27,652 bases of DNA from Lingula anatina (GCF_001039355.2 NW_019773880.1:1-27652), one strand, 5' to 3'; shown: positions 1 to 18,445, counted from the stretch's first letter. Numbers and translations are program-made. The notes: generated from the sequence alone by a model not told the origin.

Positions 1-305
1 AGAGGCCAAGTGCTGCAGCACCCAACAAAGACTTGAGGAAGTTTAAAAATAAAAATGCATTACGCAAACAAACGGCACTTTCTTCTTCAAAAGTTGAGGT
101 GATAAATATCAGATTAATGTACGATGTTTTTGCTAATAATAGTTTTCTTCAATAGTTAATGATATTAACTTCCCTTTTCCCATAGGCCTTCCTTTCATAA
201 TGCAAGAGATGATTTGGAGCTTGTATGTCTTCCTAGAAATTGTCCAAATGAATGGAAGACTATTGCTGTCTATATCAATATGCTGTTTTATTTTTCTGTG
301 TATTT
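1..305 (-). other. eIF1A 3'UTR and downstream sequence
   Basis: This stretch follows the eIF1A stop codon on the minus strand. An AATAAA on the minus strand lies at 292-287, only 14 nt after the stop. It may serve as a proximal polyadenylation signal, but such a short 3'UTR would be unusual, so the transcript may run further and leave the window. I see no other coding sequence here; the small open frames on both strands have no recognisable content. Confidence 0.5.
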
Positions 306-3300
306 TCAGATCTGGAATAAACAAAATTTTGTTAACTGTTTGCAATGTAGATTATGAATATTCTTTTCAAAAAAGTACAAAGCAGTAAGTTGTTTAAGTC
401 AGAATTAAGAATAACACTTGTGAAATCATCTGACTGTCACAATTACATAACTCAGAGTACTCAAAACTGAAGTACAAAACAAATAGGAAAACAACAGTTA
501 AGAGGAATCATTTTCATCCCTGCTAAACACCTTAACACTCCATTTCAAAAAGAAGATCTTTGGTTGCTTCCTGCTGTTTCTAAGCCAGTCAGTTAAGAAA
601 GAACATTAAAGATAAATGGCCTAGCGTAATCAGTGCAATCTCATAAGTTTAGATAAACAGGAACTAAAGGTCCAGACAACCTGGGGCCGTGATGTTGTAC
701 ATCTAACATCCTCATTAGAGCAGGAATGTTACAAATCAAAAATTCTGTAGATTTTTCTTGGTACATTTTCACAGTTAAATACCAGTTACCTGAGGCAAGA
801 GACATATATAACTTTTTTTTTTACAAGAAACAAAAACCAAGCCATCTTAACACAATTAAAACAAATTAGCAGGACTATGAAAATACTTACCAGCTAATAG
901 GTTAATTAACTGACATATGCATACAGAAAATTGTATGTAAAAGCAACATGAGGTTTGGAAAAACTTACATCGTCAATTTCATCATCATCATCACAATCGT
1001 CAAACATGATGGTTTCATCATAATCATCTTCTAGTCCAGTATCATTGATTTTAGCTGAAAGCAAAGAAACATTTTATCACTTCAGAGAATCAACTGAGTT
1101 GCAATTTATTTGTGATGTGGTATATGGTTCAAATAAATAGCACAAGCAGATATTTACCATTAAAACAGTGGGTTATCAATGTTACTTAAAAAACTATGCA
1201 CTCAAAGTCTCTGTGTGAAGAAGTTGCTTTTCAAAATTACTGAAAGACCACTGAAAGCGCAACTCGGCATTTGGCACTTTCTGTAGTATAAAATGATTAA
1301 CCACGGTGGCAGTGACAGTAATGCAGAATGTGGGATAGCCAAGACCACATGTAGAGAAAACTCAAAACTAACATCAAACAGCACAAATTATGTAAGGATA
1401 CAAATGTCAAGTTGTGTTTGACAAATTGGAGGAAATAACATATACTTCAGTAATACTAAGAGCAAATTAAAGCACCCAAGACAAACTGAATTAAACACTG
1501 CCCACATTACTACAGAAAACCAACGTATCTACCCCCCCTTCAACAGAAATCAATCATTTTCCAGTTTGAGCATTTCCTGTTGTGTCTGTATAATTCATCC
1601 AAATTATACAGATATTTTTCAGTATTTTTTAAAATAAAATAAGACTTCCCCGTATGTTTTTAGGTACTTTATTTTCTATACTACACAGACATAATATTTA
1701 AAGATAAATATTTATTTGTTATGGTTGCGTGTGTCAATATATCCCTGTTCTTAGCTAGGGGAAAGCTTATAAATACCTGTTTCTGGTAGTTCTCCATATG
1801 CTTTCAAGTTTCTGGCCTCATCTGGTGTGTATTTTAGAATTACATCTGCTTTTCCATCTTGGTAATCTCGAAGTCCAAGAAGAATAATATCACCACCATT
1901 GATCCACACCTATGAGAAAATTTCAAATATCTTCATTATTTGCATAAACACACTAGATAAATGTTGTCAAATCAATCTAAAGCTTTGTAAACTGATATTA
2001 TTGTAATAGTAGTATTTATTTTCTTAAATTTTTATTTATTTTGTCATATTTTCAGTCTGTTCCGTTTGTATGTTTCCATTCCTTATTTTCTGTATTCCCT
2101 GATTTCTTTCTTATTCCTTGTTTTCCGTCTCTATACGTTCTTGCTTTTCATTGGTTTAAAGTCTCTAACCGGTAATTTCCTTTGTCCGATTCCTCACTTT
2201 CTCTTAGATCTCGTAGGCTGAAGTTGTCTTTTATTTTACAGGTAAAATTATTTTCTTTTTATCTTTAATTTAAATATTTATTTAGCAAACTATGTAATTT
2301 ATGTAAAAAATAAGGACTTTTTCTCTTAGATCTCGTAGGCTGAAGTTGTCTTTTATTTTACAGTAATAAAAACTGTTACATTATGGTGAAAATATTGTAA
2401 AATTCCACAAAAAATAAACAAGCAAAAATATTGGCAGACTCGGGGTGTTTGGGTGGTGGTAGTGGCAAGGGTTAACACCCCTCCCCCACCCCCTTTTGCC
2501 ATTTTACAAAAAAAATCTCTTTCCTCAAGCGGGAAAAATTGACAAATCACACAGACAATTTCAAATACTACATCAAAGCGTGTAAATTTTGCCAAATTCA
2601 ATACATACAAAGTAAGCCACTACCATTTTATGCAAATGAACAAACAAATAGATAAATAACAAAATAAAGTACCTTTTTCCTCAGTTTTCCACGAATATGG
2701 CAAAGTCTTTTTACACCATCAAAACACAAGGCTTCTAACCTTCCATTCCCAAGCATCTTTGTGACTTGGGCATATTCTGGAAATGAAATGCGTTAGGTGA
2801 GCACTAAGCACCTTCTACACAATCAGTCTCAACAGACTCCAACAGAATCTTACAAACACATTTTACAAAATATCAGCATACAATGTGAAAACATTTTATT
2901 AGGGTTTATAAAATTAAATATAATTCATTTTTTATTAATTCAATAATTCTTCTTCAAATAAAGGATACATTATTCTGTGTCCAGCTTTTAATGAAAAAGT
3001 TTTTAATCAGGCATCTGTATCAGATGTTCAATCCTTCGAACAAATCATGCATGACCAAACAGCTCTCCTTTTTTCCCCGGTTTTAATAAGCTATTAAATA
3101 AACTTTACTTTTGTTGCACTGAATTTGGTATCAAAATTTCAATGCATTTATGCAGTTAACAACTGGAAATTGAACTGTGAGACAAGTCTTAAAAATTGTC
3201 AAATAAACCTGACGGAACTATGAAGCACAGAGCAGGGACAACAGCAGAGTGTATTTAACACAAACAAATATGATACTTATTTCACTGAAATTGAGACACC

Positions 3301-5203
3301 AATGCAGTATAAGGGAATGGCACAATGCTATTAATCTGACAAACTATTTTTATACATTTTGAGTCAAAACATTTATGAGAACAAATAGGACCATGTCTTG
3401 TTAATCATGGCTATAACTCTGACATAACAAGAATCTAAAATATTAAGAATCTATTTTCTGAAAGTTTGACTTTTAAATCACCCTAAATTGCTAAAATATT
3501 ATTATTTACCATTCAGCAACATGTAATTATCAGAACTCCTTATTACCTTGTCCATCTTCCTTGAACACCAACTCCCTTTTTTCATTTTCATTCTCATTTT
3601 TTCCTCTCCTCCTGTTTTTACCTCCCTTTCCTAAGAAATAAGAAAAGAAAGATCGCCATGATGTTTAATACTGATATGGGAAGAAACGGAGACTGCTTAC
3701 CTTTTACTCATTATTATACCTCTTGTTGAATTGCTGACTTATTTGCCGGTTACTATATTAAAAAAATATTCTTTGTGTTTTGCACAAGGATACTATTGGT
3801 CAGATGAACGGGCACTATTAGTTGACCCGAGATCAAAGTGAATTCTAACCCTTTTGCTAGGTAATTTATAACAGACCGTTTTGAACGATTTCCTTTGGAC
3901 ATGCGACTCTGCTTCGACGCAAGTTGTCTTGCATGCACGCCTGGTTTGCAACTAAATTTATCTTTTTTTTTTTCACCAATTTTTTCATCAAATTTAACCA
4001 AATAAAAGAATTCTGGTTCAATGATTATTATTTGTAAAGAGCTACAGCTCTGAAGAACTTGATAAATATTAATTAATTCCAGTTGTTTTTTTTTTTTTTT
4101 AAATTTGGTCTAACACAATCTGGTGCCCATATTCCAATAATATGGTGATAAAAATTTCTTTGAAGGTTCTTATAAAATCACCATACAGAGATCTTTAAGA
4201 AAGAAATAAGTTATGATAATAATGCATCTATGAAAATCTATTAAAAACATGCAATACCCTATCCAAGCTTTTGATCCCTAGTCCTTTTCAGGGATTTGAA
4301 AAAAAATGGTTAACAACAAGCTCCTAGGATATTTGACGTCAGTTACGTGTTAAAGACGGGTAATTTATTTATTATTATTATTATTATTATTTATTTATTT
4401 ATTTTTTGTTAGATTATCTTTACAAAGATCGGCAAGGCATGTATTACCCACGGTGAGTGGTATATGGCATCATACTTATGCAAGATGTGACATAGTTTAG
4501 ATCAATATACCACACTGTTGACTAACTTCCCTTTGCTTATTTATATATAAAAAAACTTTAAATAATTGAAATATATCAGTGGTACAAATTAAATATGGTT
4601 ATTGTGTAGTAAATATTAAAGACAATGAAATTTAAAGTGTCTACTTATTTTTACATTAGGTGTCAGTTATTGTGTGAGATAGCCCATCTTTCAGTGAAAG
4701 TAAACCTTGTGCGCAAGAAAAATTCAACAAAATGAGAGTGAGAAACAATATAAAAATTCTACCTTTTCCACAAAGTTTTGAACATAAACAATTAATCAAG
4801 CTATCTGTTAAAGATTTGGGGGTATAGAATTTAAATAGTAAACATAACTGGTTATATATAGATTTATATCTATATGTATTAGAAGAATACAAAACAGAAC
4901 ACAAAAGAAACCATCTCTTGCAATTTCCAACTGATTTAAATTACCTTTTTATCAGTTTGATAACATTAACGGAAAGTAAACTTCAAAGTAACCAAACCCC
5001 TGCACTTTCATCATCACGCTGTCGTTGAACATTCTTGGTCTAGCAGGTTAATAAAATTTACATTGCACAACGTAATTTCCACAACAAAATGATGTCGGGT
5101 CATTCAATGAAAAAGTAAGTTCGTTTCACCAACATCATGTAAATTTTTAATGGAAATAAGCGACCCCTCAACATATGACAGTCTTACCTTTATTCTTTGG
5201 CAT
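306..5203 (-). CDS. EIF1A: Translation initiation factor eIF1A, complete, 6 coding exons
   Basis: Coding exons in transcript order: 5203-5188, 3630-3547, 2776-2673, 1909-1777, 1054-969 and 311-306. They sum to 429 nt (142 aa plus TGA), and every junction is GT-AG and in phase. The protein starts [16 protein letters not shown], the basic N-terminal tail typical of eIF1A. The OB-fold follows, with the near-invariant stretches [29 protein letters not shown] and [17 protein letters not shown]. An acidic C-terminal tail ends in EIDDI. Human eIF1A has 144 residues, so the length fits. In this family the factor binds the 40S A site, promotes scanning and start-codon choice with eIF1, and uses its C-terminal tail to contact eIF5B. 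The start ATG has A at -3. The last exon supplies only Ile142 and the stop; it was chosen because AG|ATC TGA follows a pyrimidine-rich tract and restores the conserved DDI ending. Identity is essentially certain. The terminal exon is the least certain part. Confidence 0.95.
312..1776 (-). other. eIF1A introns 5 (312-968) and 4 (1055-1776)
   Basis: Both introns are AT-rich and flank the exon at 969-1054. Intron 5 begins with a strong GTAAGT donor and ends in TTTGTTTATTCCAG. Intron 4 ends with TTTGCTTTCAG. I found no structured RNA, repeat family or coding segment in either. Confidence 0.7.
2198..2363. repeat. Two 44-bp direct repeats 122 bp apart in an eIF1A intron
   Basis: An identical 44-bp segment occurs at 2198-2241 and at 2320-2363, both in plus orientation. 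It begins TTTCTCTTAGATCTCGTAGG and ends TTTTATTTTACAG. The sequence between the copies and on either side is not obviously duplicated. The repeat lies in the intron between the exons at 2673-2776 and 1777-1909. On the plus strand each copy ends like a 3' splice site, but no gene runs in that direction here. It may be a partial duplication or the remnant of a mobile repeat. Confidence 0.9.
2442..2497. other. G-rich block followed by C-rich block in an eIF1A intron
   Basis: Inside otherwise AT-rich intron, the plus strand has repeated G-runs at 2442-2471 (GGGG, GGG, then GG doublets spaced by one to three bases, then GGG). A C-rich block follows at 2478-2493. The eIF1A transcript is read from the minus strand, so its pre-mRNA carries the complement of the C-block, three runs of four or five G. 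The outer bases GGCAAGGG (from 2464) and CCCCCTTTTGCC could also pair into a hairpin. The composition stands out strongly from its surroundings. Function unknown. Confidence 0.5.
2777..3546 (-). other. eIF1A intron 2
   Basis: AT-rich intron bounded by a GTAATA donor (3546) and a TTTCATTTCCAG acceptor. I see nothing else recognisable in it. Confidence 0.7.
3631..5187 (-). other. eIF1A intron 1, the longest of the gene
   Basis: This 1557-bp intron separates the 16-nt first coding exon from exon 2. It holds an AT-only simple repeat at about 4362-4406 (TTA then TTTA units), a T-run near 4087-4100 and a perfect CRE palindrome TGACGTCA at 4334-4341. The last may be chance, although first introns often carry regulatory sites. 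No coding segment was seen. Confidence 0.65.
4362..4406. repeat. Simple AT microsatellite
   Basis: The stretch consists of TTTA units, then at least seven ATT units, then TTTA units again, with no G or C. It lies in eIF1A intron 1 and is ordinary slippage-prone sequence. Confidence 0.9.
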
Positions 5204-5560
5204 GATCTAAAATTGAAAACGAACTTCTTCAAATGAGATATTCAACCAAATACGTCAACAGAGTGGTAAATTTCTGTGTCAGTCCATATGTGCTCTTGTC
5301 TCTAACACGCATGCGACAACATGATAGAGAATTGTGGGAAGACTTCCGTCTTATCTGGTGCATTTGATCATGTTTAAATATTGGATAAAAACAAAAAAAA
5401 AAACACCAGAAATTGGAGTATCTTATATAAGATTCTTAAAAAAACTCGTATAATTCTATGCATGTTTCATGTTGCATAAAATAAGGAATTTTACTGTCAA
5501 ACGAAATAAATTATACCAAGCACAACTTGGCGCCGAGGGCCTGGAATGTGTTAGATGAGA
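5204..5560. promoter_or_regulatory. Probable promoter region of eIF1A, possibly shared with ZC3H12
   Basis: The region lies directly upstream of the eIF1A start codon. On the eIF1A strand it contains an ETS-type motif, ACGGAAGT, within 5341-5350 and an NRF1-like palindrome CGCATGCG at 5308-5315. Both are common in promoters of TATA-less housekeeping genes in animals. No convincing TATA box was seen. ZC3H12 is transcribed the other way downstream of this region, so the interval could act bidirectionally. Transcription start sites cannot be placed from sequence alone. Confidence 0.4.
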
Positions 5561-5649
5561 TTAAACAGGGTCAGGTCAAACAAAATGGGTAAATATGATG
5601 ATTAAATATTTCATATTGATGACTTTTTTTCGCAACATTGATCATGGTG

Positions 5650-5894
5650 AGGCAACGAGGCCATGACATTATCAGAGGAAAGGTACCCTTTGTACGCACG
5701 AACGGTAAACTATTATGAAGAAGTACAGAAATGCTAAACAAGGTGTTTAAACGGCCCTAGTAGGTGTGGGTTGGCAGGATTACATGTAGGTCGCAGTGAA
5801 TCATACAGGAATCAGGATATTTAGCGGTGATTTTTCTGACCAAGCCACCGATGATTTATTGGGTCACTCATCATTGCAACTAAAGGAAGAAAAG
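5650..5894 (+). other. Candidate non-coding first exon of the ZC3H12 gene
   Basis: A strong donor, GAAAAG|GTAAGA, ends at 5894, in the right place for a leader exon that would splice to the acceptor at 8523-8524. The left end is not defined; 5650 is a placeholder. The frame open across the donor has no ATG in this exon. The segment is therefore a 5'UTR candidate, not a coding exon. It is equally possible that the donor is a chance match. Confidence 0.25.
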
Positions 5895-7455
5895 GTAAGA
5901 TACCTTAGGTTTGTCAGTTTTTTGGTAGATTACACGAGTTTTTCATATTTAAAGAGGAACGAATTTTATAACAGAACTTCCTTGTTGGTATCCAATGAAA
6001 GGTCTTTGTCGAAAGTCCGTTGTTGAGCTTAGTTTACCAGTAACGTATCCATTTACATACTGTTTTGAGAAGGAGACATAGGTGTGATTTTGTGATATAC
6101 CTGGTTTGATATCCATGTAAGCCACTATCTTACTGTTTATATGGTCAGATTTTTTCAAATGACTTAATATGAACATTTATACAGTAGATGTTGAAAAATA
6201 TGAACATTTGTAGATGTTGAAATGTACAAAGTACAGTGTCCTTGTGTGTTATAGTATACAGGGGTACAGTGCAACTCAGATTAGCAACTGGAAGCCCAGT
6301 CCATTTTTAAAATTGATTCCCAAACATTCGTAAAATGATATGTGATTTAGACCTTGAGGTCGATATTTGGGCATGAAATCATGGCCTGCATAAAACTCAC
6401 ATGTAATATAACAAGCCATCGATGATGGTTAGATCAATTACTAGGGAGAGTTCAGATAAACCTATCTCCTCTACCAGCAAGGAGGTACATGTAATTAGGG
6501 GTGGATTGAGGCTGTCTTCTGAGTCTTCTGGAAGACTGCGGAAGACTGTCAGATTTTCAAGTTTACATCGACGGGTATCTAATTTTTTTCTCTTGGAAAA
6601 CGGTCAAAAATGAAGGATGGATCAACAAAAATAATTTGGAAGACTGTCAGAAAACATCTCTGGATCTGCCCCTGCTATCGTACCTGTTCCATTTTGGAAG
6701 CTCTTTCACTCTTGAAAAGAGGCAATGTCTGACAATTAAGCTGATAACACTGAATGCACTATAGTTTCATCATGGATGGAGTTTCGCAGCCCATTTCCTT
6801 ATTCATATACTAATAGGTATAGAAATCTTTGTATCATTGTACCTGTGACAGTGCAGGCCAGTGATCTCACCGGTTGACACGTAATGTGCAAATGGCAAGG
6901 CTGTATATTATGAGTTATATTTTCTATTTCATACTTTTCTCTGAACATTGTGAATGGTCAGTTTTGATAAAATCAGTGATTAAAGGAGATTCTCTGTTTG
7001 TTGATGTTTAGTATATAAAAATGTGCATTGTTACATAACGGGCACAGATTTTTTTATAACACTTCAGACTGAATTAGGGTTCAATGAAGTATACTGGAAA
7101 GGCTGACAATGGTGGTGTCATTCTTTCGTCATGGTTGTCAACTCTATGCATTTATGCATATTCTACACATATTTTGTATTGTTTCCCTTTGTTATCACCT
7201 GGGTGTTATACTATTGTTAATAATATGTGCATGATCTGTGTAAGTAGAACGCTATACAAAAGAACTGAGGTAACCTTGATTTGGCAGAATAAGAGATGCA
7301 CAGTACACAATGAATATGATTGCTGATGCACAAATATATATATATAATACAACCTGTAAATTACCCTTGCAAGTTGATAACAGCCACCTACTTCATGGTT
7401 ATTCCATAGTCTCCTCACTGATTATTGAACCATACTTAATGGAAAGGATTCATGC

Positions 7456-7645
7456 TTTTTTTTTTTTTTAATTATGAAAGAGCTCGGGGGGGGGGGGGGG
7501 GGGAAAATTTTAAAACAGTTTTTTAAAAAAGTTTTAAAAAAAGGAAAAAAAAAAAATGCTTTCCAAAAATGTCTTTTTCCCTTGTTTTTCATTTTGGGGA
7601 CTTAATTTTTTTTTCAAATTTTTTTTTTTTTTTTTTGATAATTCN
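7456..7645. repeat. Homopolymer-rich, low-quality stretch ending in an N
   Basis: The stretch begins with a run of 14 T (7456-7469) and then 18 G (7486-7503). Nearly pure A/T homopolymers follow up to the ambiguous base at 7645. Compared with flanking DNA the complexity collapses. This most likely reflects poor consensus sequence rather than biology, so nothing should be inferred from features inside it. Confidence 0.75.
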
Positions 7646-7963
7646 TGTCAAGTTTTTTTCTGTTACTAGTGTGCATACAAACAAGTAATCGCATGTTGTA
7701 TGCTGCTAAATGAAACATGTTCACGTGATGTAGTATGATGTGCAGCTTACAAAAGCAATGGGATATCATATCATACTAAACGGTACACTTATTTGACACT
7801 TACTTATCTGTAAAAGAAAGTACACTTGTCACATTTGCAGTCTGCCTATTTATTTTCACTGATCATGAATTTTTCTTCTGAAGTCACGAAAAGCATGCTA
7901 TTAATTTGAGCTTTTCTTCATTCAGTCATGACTTTGTTATTTTTATCTCATGCTTAAATCTAA

Positions 7964-8206
7964 GACCCCATTCACATAGACACCATCGGACTATGTAGAT
8001 CGATCCAACTTCGCGTGGACTCTTGCTGGTTGCAATTAGCTTAACTGAATAACACACCTCCTAGAACACAGAAAAGCTGGTGATTTAATGAGTACATTGA
8101 AAACAAGAGGAGGCATATCATTCTGTTAAGCTGTTTGCACTCAGCGAGAGTCCCAGCAGAGTTGGATCGATTTACATAGGTTGATGGTGTATATGGGAAT
8201 GGGGTC
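7964..8206. mobile_element. MITE-like foldback element with about 86-bp terminal inverted repeats
   Basis: The left arm, 7964-8049, and the reverse complement of the right arm, 8121-8206, align without gaps over 86 positions at roughly 80% identity (about 16 mismatches by my count). The ends are perfect: GACCCCATTC at the left and GAATGGGGTC at the right. Internal blocks such as ATCGATCCAACT, GGACTCT and AGCTTAAC are conserved in both arms. The 71-bp loop has no coding capacity. No target-site duplication is obvious. Size, long arms and lack of a transposase fit a non-autonomous DNA transposon, but the superfamily cannot be assigned. Confidence 0.75.
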
Positions 8207-8524
8207 AAACTATACTTTATCCTGGATAATCTTACACTGCTCATAAATGCAAGTTTAACATTTTTTGTTTAACTGTACAGCTTTATACCAAACCATCATC
8301 TTTGCTCTCAATTGTTTTGTGCAGTTTGGCACACTCATTTATCCATATCTGGTGAAAAAATGCATAAAATTTAGACAATTTCCCATTGTTAAGTGGGATG
8401 TAAAGACATGCAAATACCACAGAGAAATTTTTTGCATGTGCTAGATTGCAGCCAAAGAATCATTGCCACCTTTCATTATATAAGCATGTATGCATTTGGA
8501 CTTATGAACTTTCCTTTTTTCCAG

Positions 8525-8714
8525 CCCATTGGAATATTACATTTTGTACCAGACAGAAAGGGAATTCAGAAAAGAAGAAATTTGAATCTCTACAGACGTT
8601 TGAAGCTTAAACAATTATTTAAAGAAAATAGTGAATATTGGTTACTAGTCCACATTTGACAAATGCAGATGAATTCTCCAAAAGCGTTTTGGAAGACTAT
8701 GTGATTGACTGTAC
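8525..8714 (+). other. Probable 5'UTR exon portion preceding the ZC3H12 start codon
   Basis: A strong acceptor, CTTTCCTTTTTTCCAG, ends at 8524 and would open the exon that contains the start codon. Within the leader, an upstream ATG near 8664 opens a 13-codon reading frame ending in TGA just before 8704, and a second ATG lies in the same frame. In the frame of the main protein a TGA at 8706-8708 sits two codons before the ATG at 8715. The protein therefore cannot extend further upstream in this exon. Confidence 0.5.
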
Positions 8715-16697
<7,983 letters not shown>

Positions 16698-16920
16698 ATG
16701 AATTTTTTTTAAATGGTGATACCCCGGCTGCATATTTTTTGATCTGTTTAATGCAGTGCATTTAGAACTTTTTCAAAATTAAAAAAAAAATGGGGAATAA
16801 GTCTGTATGCTGTTACTTACTGGTGCTTTTCCCCCCTATAAACAGGGTTTGATAAAAACCCGAAGCATTATTTCATTTTGATGAACAGAAAAGATTTTGT
16901 AATTGGTGGTGAAACTGACA

Positions 16921-16948
16921 CCCCCCCCCCAAAAAAAAAAAAAAAAAA
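16921..16948. repeat. C10-A18 homopolymer junction
   Basis: Ten C are followed immediately by eighteen A in the ZC3H12 3'UTR. The same kind of junction occurs at 22007-22031. Length is likely to be unreliable in the assembly. Confidence 0.9.
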
Positions 16949-18399
16949 CTGCTTGCTGCCTTTGCACATTTTTTCTTTTAAGTGGGAACATTATTAAACT
17001 TAAAAATGGGTCGTTTCACAAAAAAAAGTGAGCATTTCAGTCATGTCAGTGATGCACACATTTTGTGCAATATTTTGACTTGCCCCATCATATTTCACTG
17101 TTTTATACTATTATGGTACCCTCCAGCATGGAAAGATATCAACAGTTACTCAAAAATAATGTAAAACGGCAACCATTACGCGAAATGTATGGCACTGACA
17201 TGACATAACTTATATGTTCACTTTTTTTTTGTGATATGACCTAAAAAGATTTACAAAAAAAAAGATTGTTTCTTTTCACTTAGATAACTGCCTTTAGGTA
17301 GAAGATGCCCAAATCTTAGTTTTCATTTAAATGATATAATTTCTTTTTTGATAATTTTGATATAGGTTTACACTAAAGAATCCCCATGTATAATGCTGTA
17401 TTAGTTGGCTAGGGTTAGCCACATGGTTGTGCAGGAGATGCAGATTTGCTTTAGTCTAATGCAAGTTAAGGCTCTTATAGTTACTGGTTAACTAGTTCCA
17501 TTGTGAAAAGTGATTATGTGGTGAAAATAATTTAACGATACAAGTGTATCTAGTAATTATTTGTAGCATCAAAAGCAAGAAGTATCACAGTTGGATATTT
17601 TAAGGTTAATGTAATGTTGCAAAAATTCAAAATTTTAAATTAGGTCTTTGGACATTATAACAGTTATATGCATTAGAAAGCTTTAAAAACCCTTAACTTC
17701 AGGAGCTAAAAGAAATCTGCTTTCTTCATGCCAGAGTTGTCACAAAATTTGTGACATATGTCAGTATGCCTAATTCAGTAGGCAATTTAATGTGTACAGT
17801 TAATTGTTATTGATGTTGTTAGCTTTGGTAGAAATTAGGCATATGATTTCACAGTAGATATATCTAGTAAAGACACTAAAGTCTTGCACATTTTATCCAG
17901 ATATTGGAGCCATTTGAAATGTACTACTCATTTATTCTAATTAATAAGATTGATATTTCATTAATTATTATTGAGGTATATCTGAAGTTTGTGTATGTTT
18001 ATATGTTATGTATTAAAATTCAAAGGACATGGTCAGCTTGAGGACATCTTTTGTCTTGGCCCACATGTAAACAATTGTACTTTTATAAAAGCTTCTTTGG
18101 TGTTAAAATGTCCTATTAGGATAGATATTTATAAATACAAATTTGCCCAACTCATCTGAAAAAAAAAATCATGCGTTTTCAGTAAAAAACATTGTTACAT
18201 ATCACTCTTCAGGAAAAAAAATTGCTTAAAATTTTCATAATTGTGCAGATTTGTAATTTGTTTTTTATGTATATATGTACAAAATTCTTATGAATCTATT
18301 ATTGGTATATAGATATATATTTATGTATTTGATGTAACTATGTATTCCTTAAAAAAGTTCTAAATGTGTTGGTTAATACTAAGTGGTAAATGGTATTCA

Positions 18400-18405
18400 A
18401 ATAAA
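18400..18405 (+). terminator. Polyadenylation signal of ZC3H12
   Basis: A canonical AATAAA lies about 1.7 kb after the stop codon and is followed within 25 bp by T-rich sequence. It is the last good signal before the oppositely oriented LAS1 gene, which fits the end of the transcript. Cleavage would fall near 18415-18425. Confidence 0.6.
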
Positions 18406-18439
18406 AATTGCTTGTAAATTATTTGAAAATGTTTTAAGT

Positions 18440-18445
18440 TTTATT
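18440..18445 (-). terminator. Polyadenylation signal of LAS1
   Basis: AATAAA on the minus strand lies about 190 nt after the LAS1 stop codon. Expected cleavage 10-30 nt further on, at about 18410-18430, coincides with the expected end of the ZC3H12 transcript. Confidence 0.6.

Larger units (their letters stand above)
5895..8524 (+). other. Intergenic DNA or 5'UTR intron upstream of ZC3H12
   Basis: I found no convincing protein-coding exon in this 2.6 kb. It holds a triplicated 9-mer GGAAGACTG between about 6530 and 6650, an AT dinucleotide run near 7336, a damaged homopolymer region around 7456-7645 and the foldback element at 7964-8206, both listed separately. The ORFs of 60-80 codons here match no family I recognise. 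Confidence 0.55.
16698..18420 (+). other. ZC3H12 3'UTR
   Basis: About 1.7 kb of AT-rich, non-coding sequence follows the stop at 16695-16697 and runs to the polyadenylation signal at 18400-18405. It contains several ATTTA-like phrases and a C10-A18 homopolymer junction at 16921-16948. Vertebrate Regnase-1 restrains its own mRNA through 3'UTR stem-loops. I saw small perfect hairpins, for example 17537-17550, but none with a clear pyrimidine-purine-pyrimidine triloop. Confidence 0.65.

Noticed and set aside
2353-2610. An 85-codon minus-strand ORF with a Gly and Thr run
   Set aside because: It lies wholly within an eIF1A intron, and the Gly/Thr runs come from the G-rich/C-rich block. No homology is visible.
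4334-4341. Perfect CRE palindrome TGACGTCA in eIF1A intron 1
   Set aside because: One 8-bp match in 27 kb is close to chance expectation and no other supporting sites surround it. Mentioned only within the intron entry.
6422-6660. Ser/Arg-rich ORF with repeated GGAAGACTG
   Set aside because: The three 9-mers are short and the reading frame has no recognisable family or splice context. Chance or a decayed repeat is more likely.
17537-17550. Hairpin GATAC-AAGT-GTATC in the ZC3H12 3'UTR as a possible autoregulatory Regnase target
   Set aside because: The loop has four bases and lacks the pyrimidine-purine-pyrimidine triloop recognised by Regnase. A five-pair stem arises often by chance.
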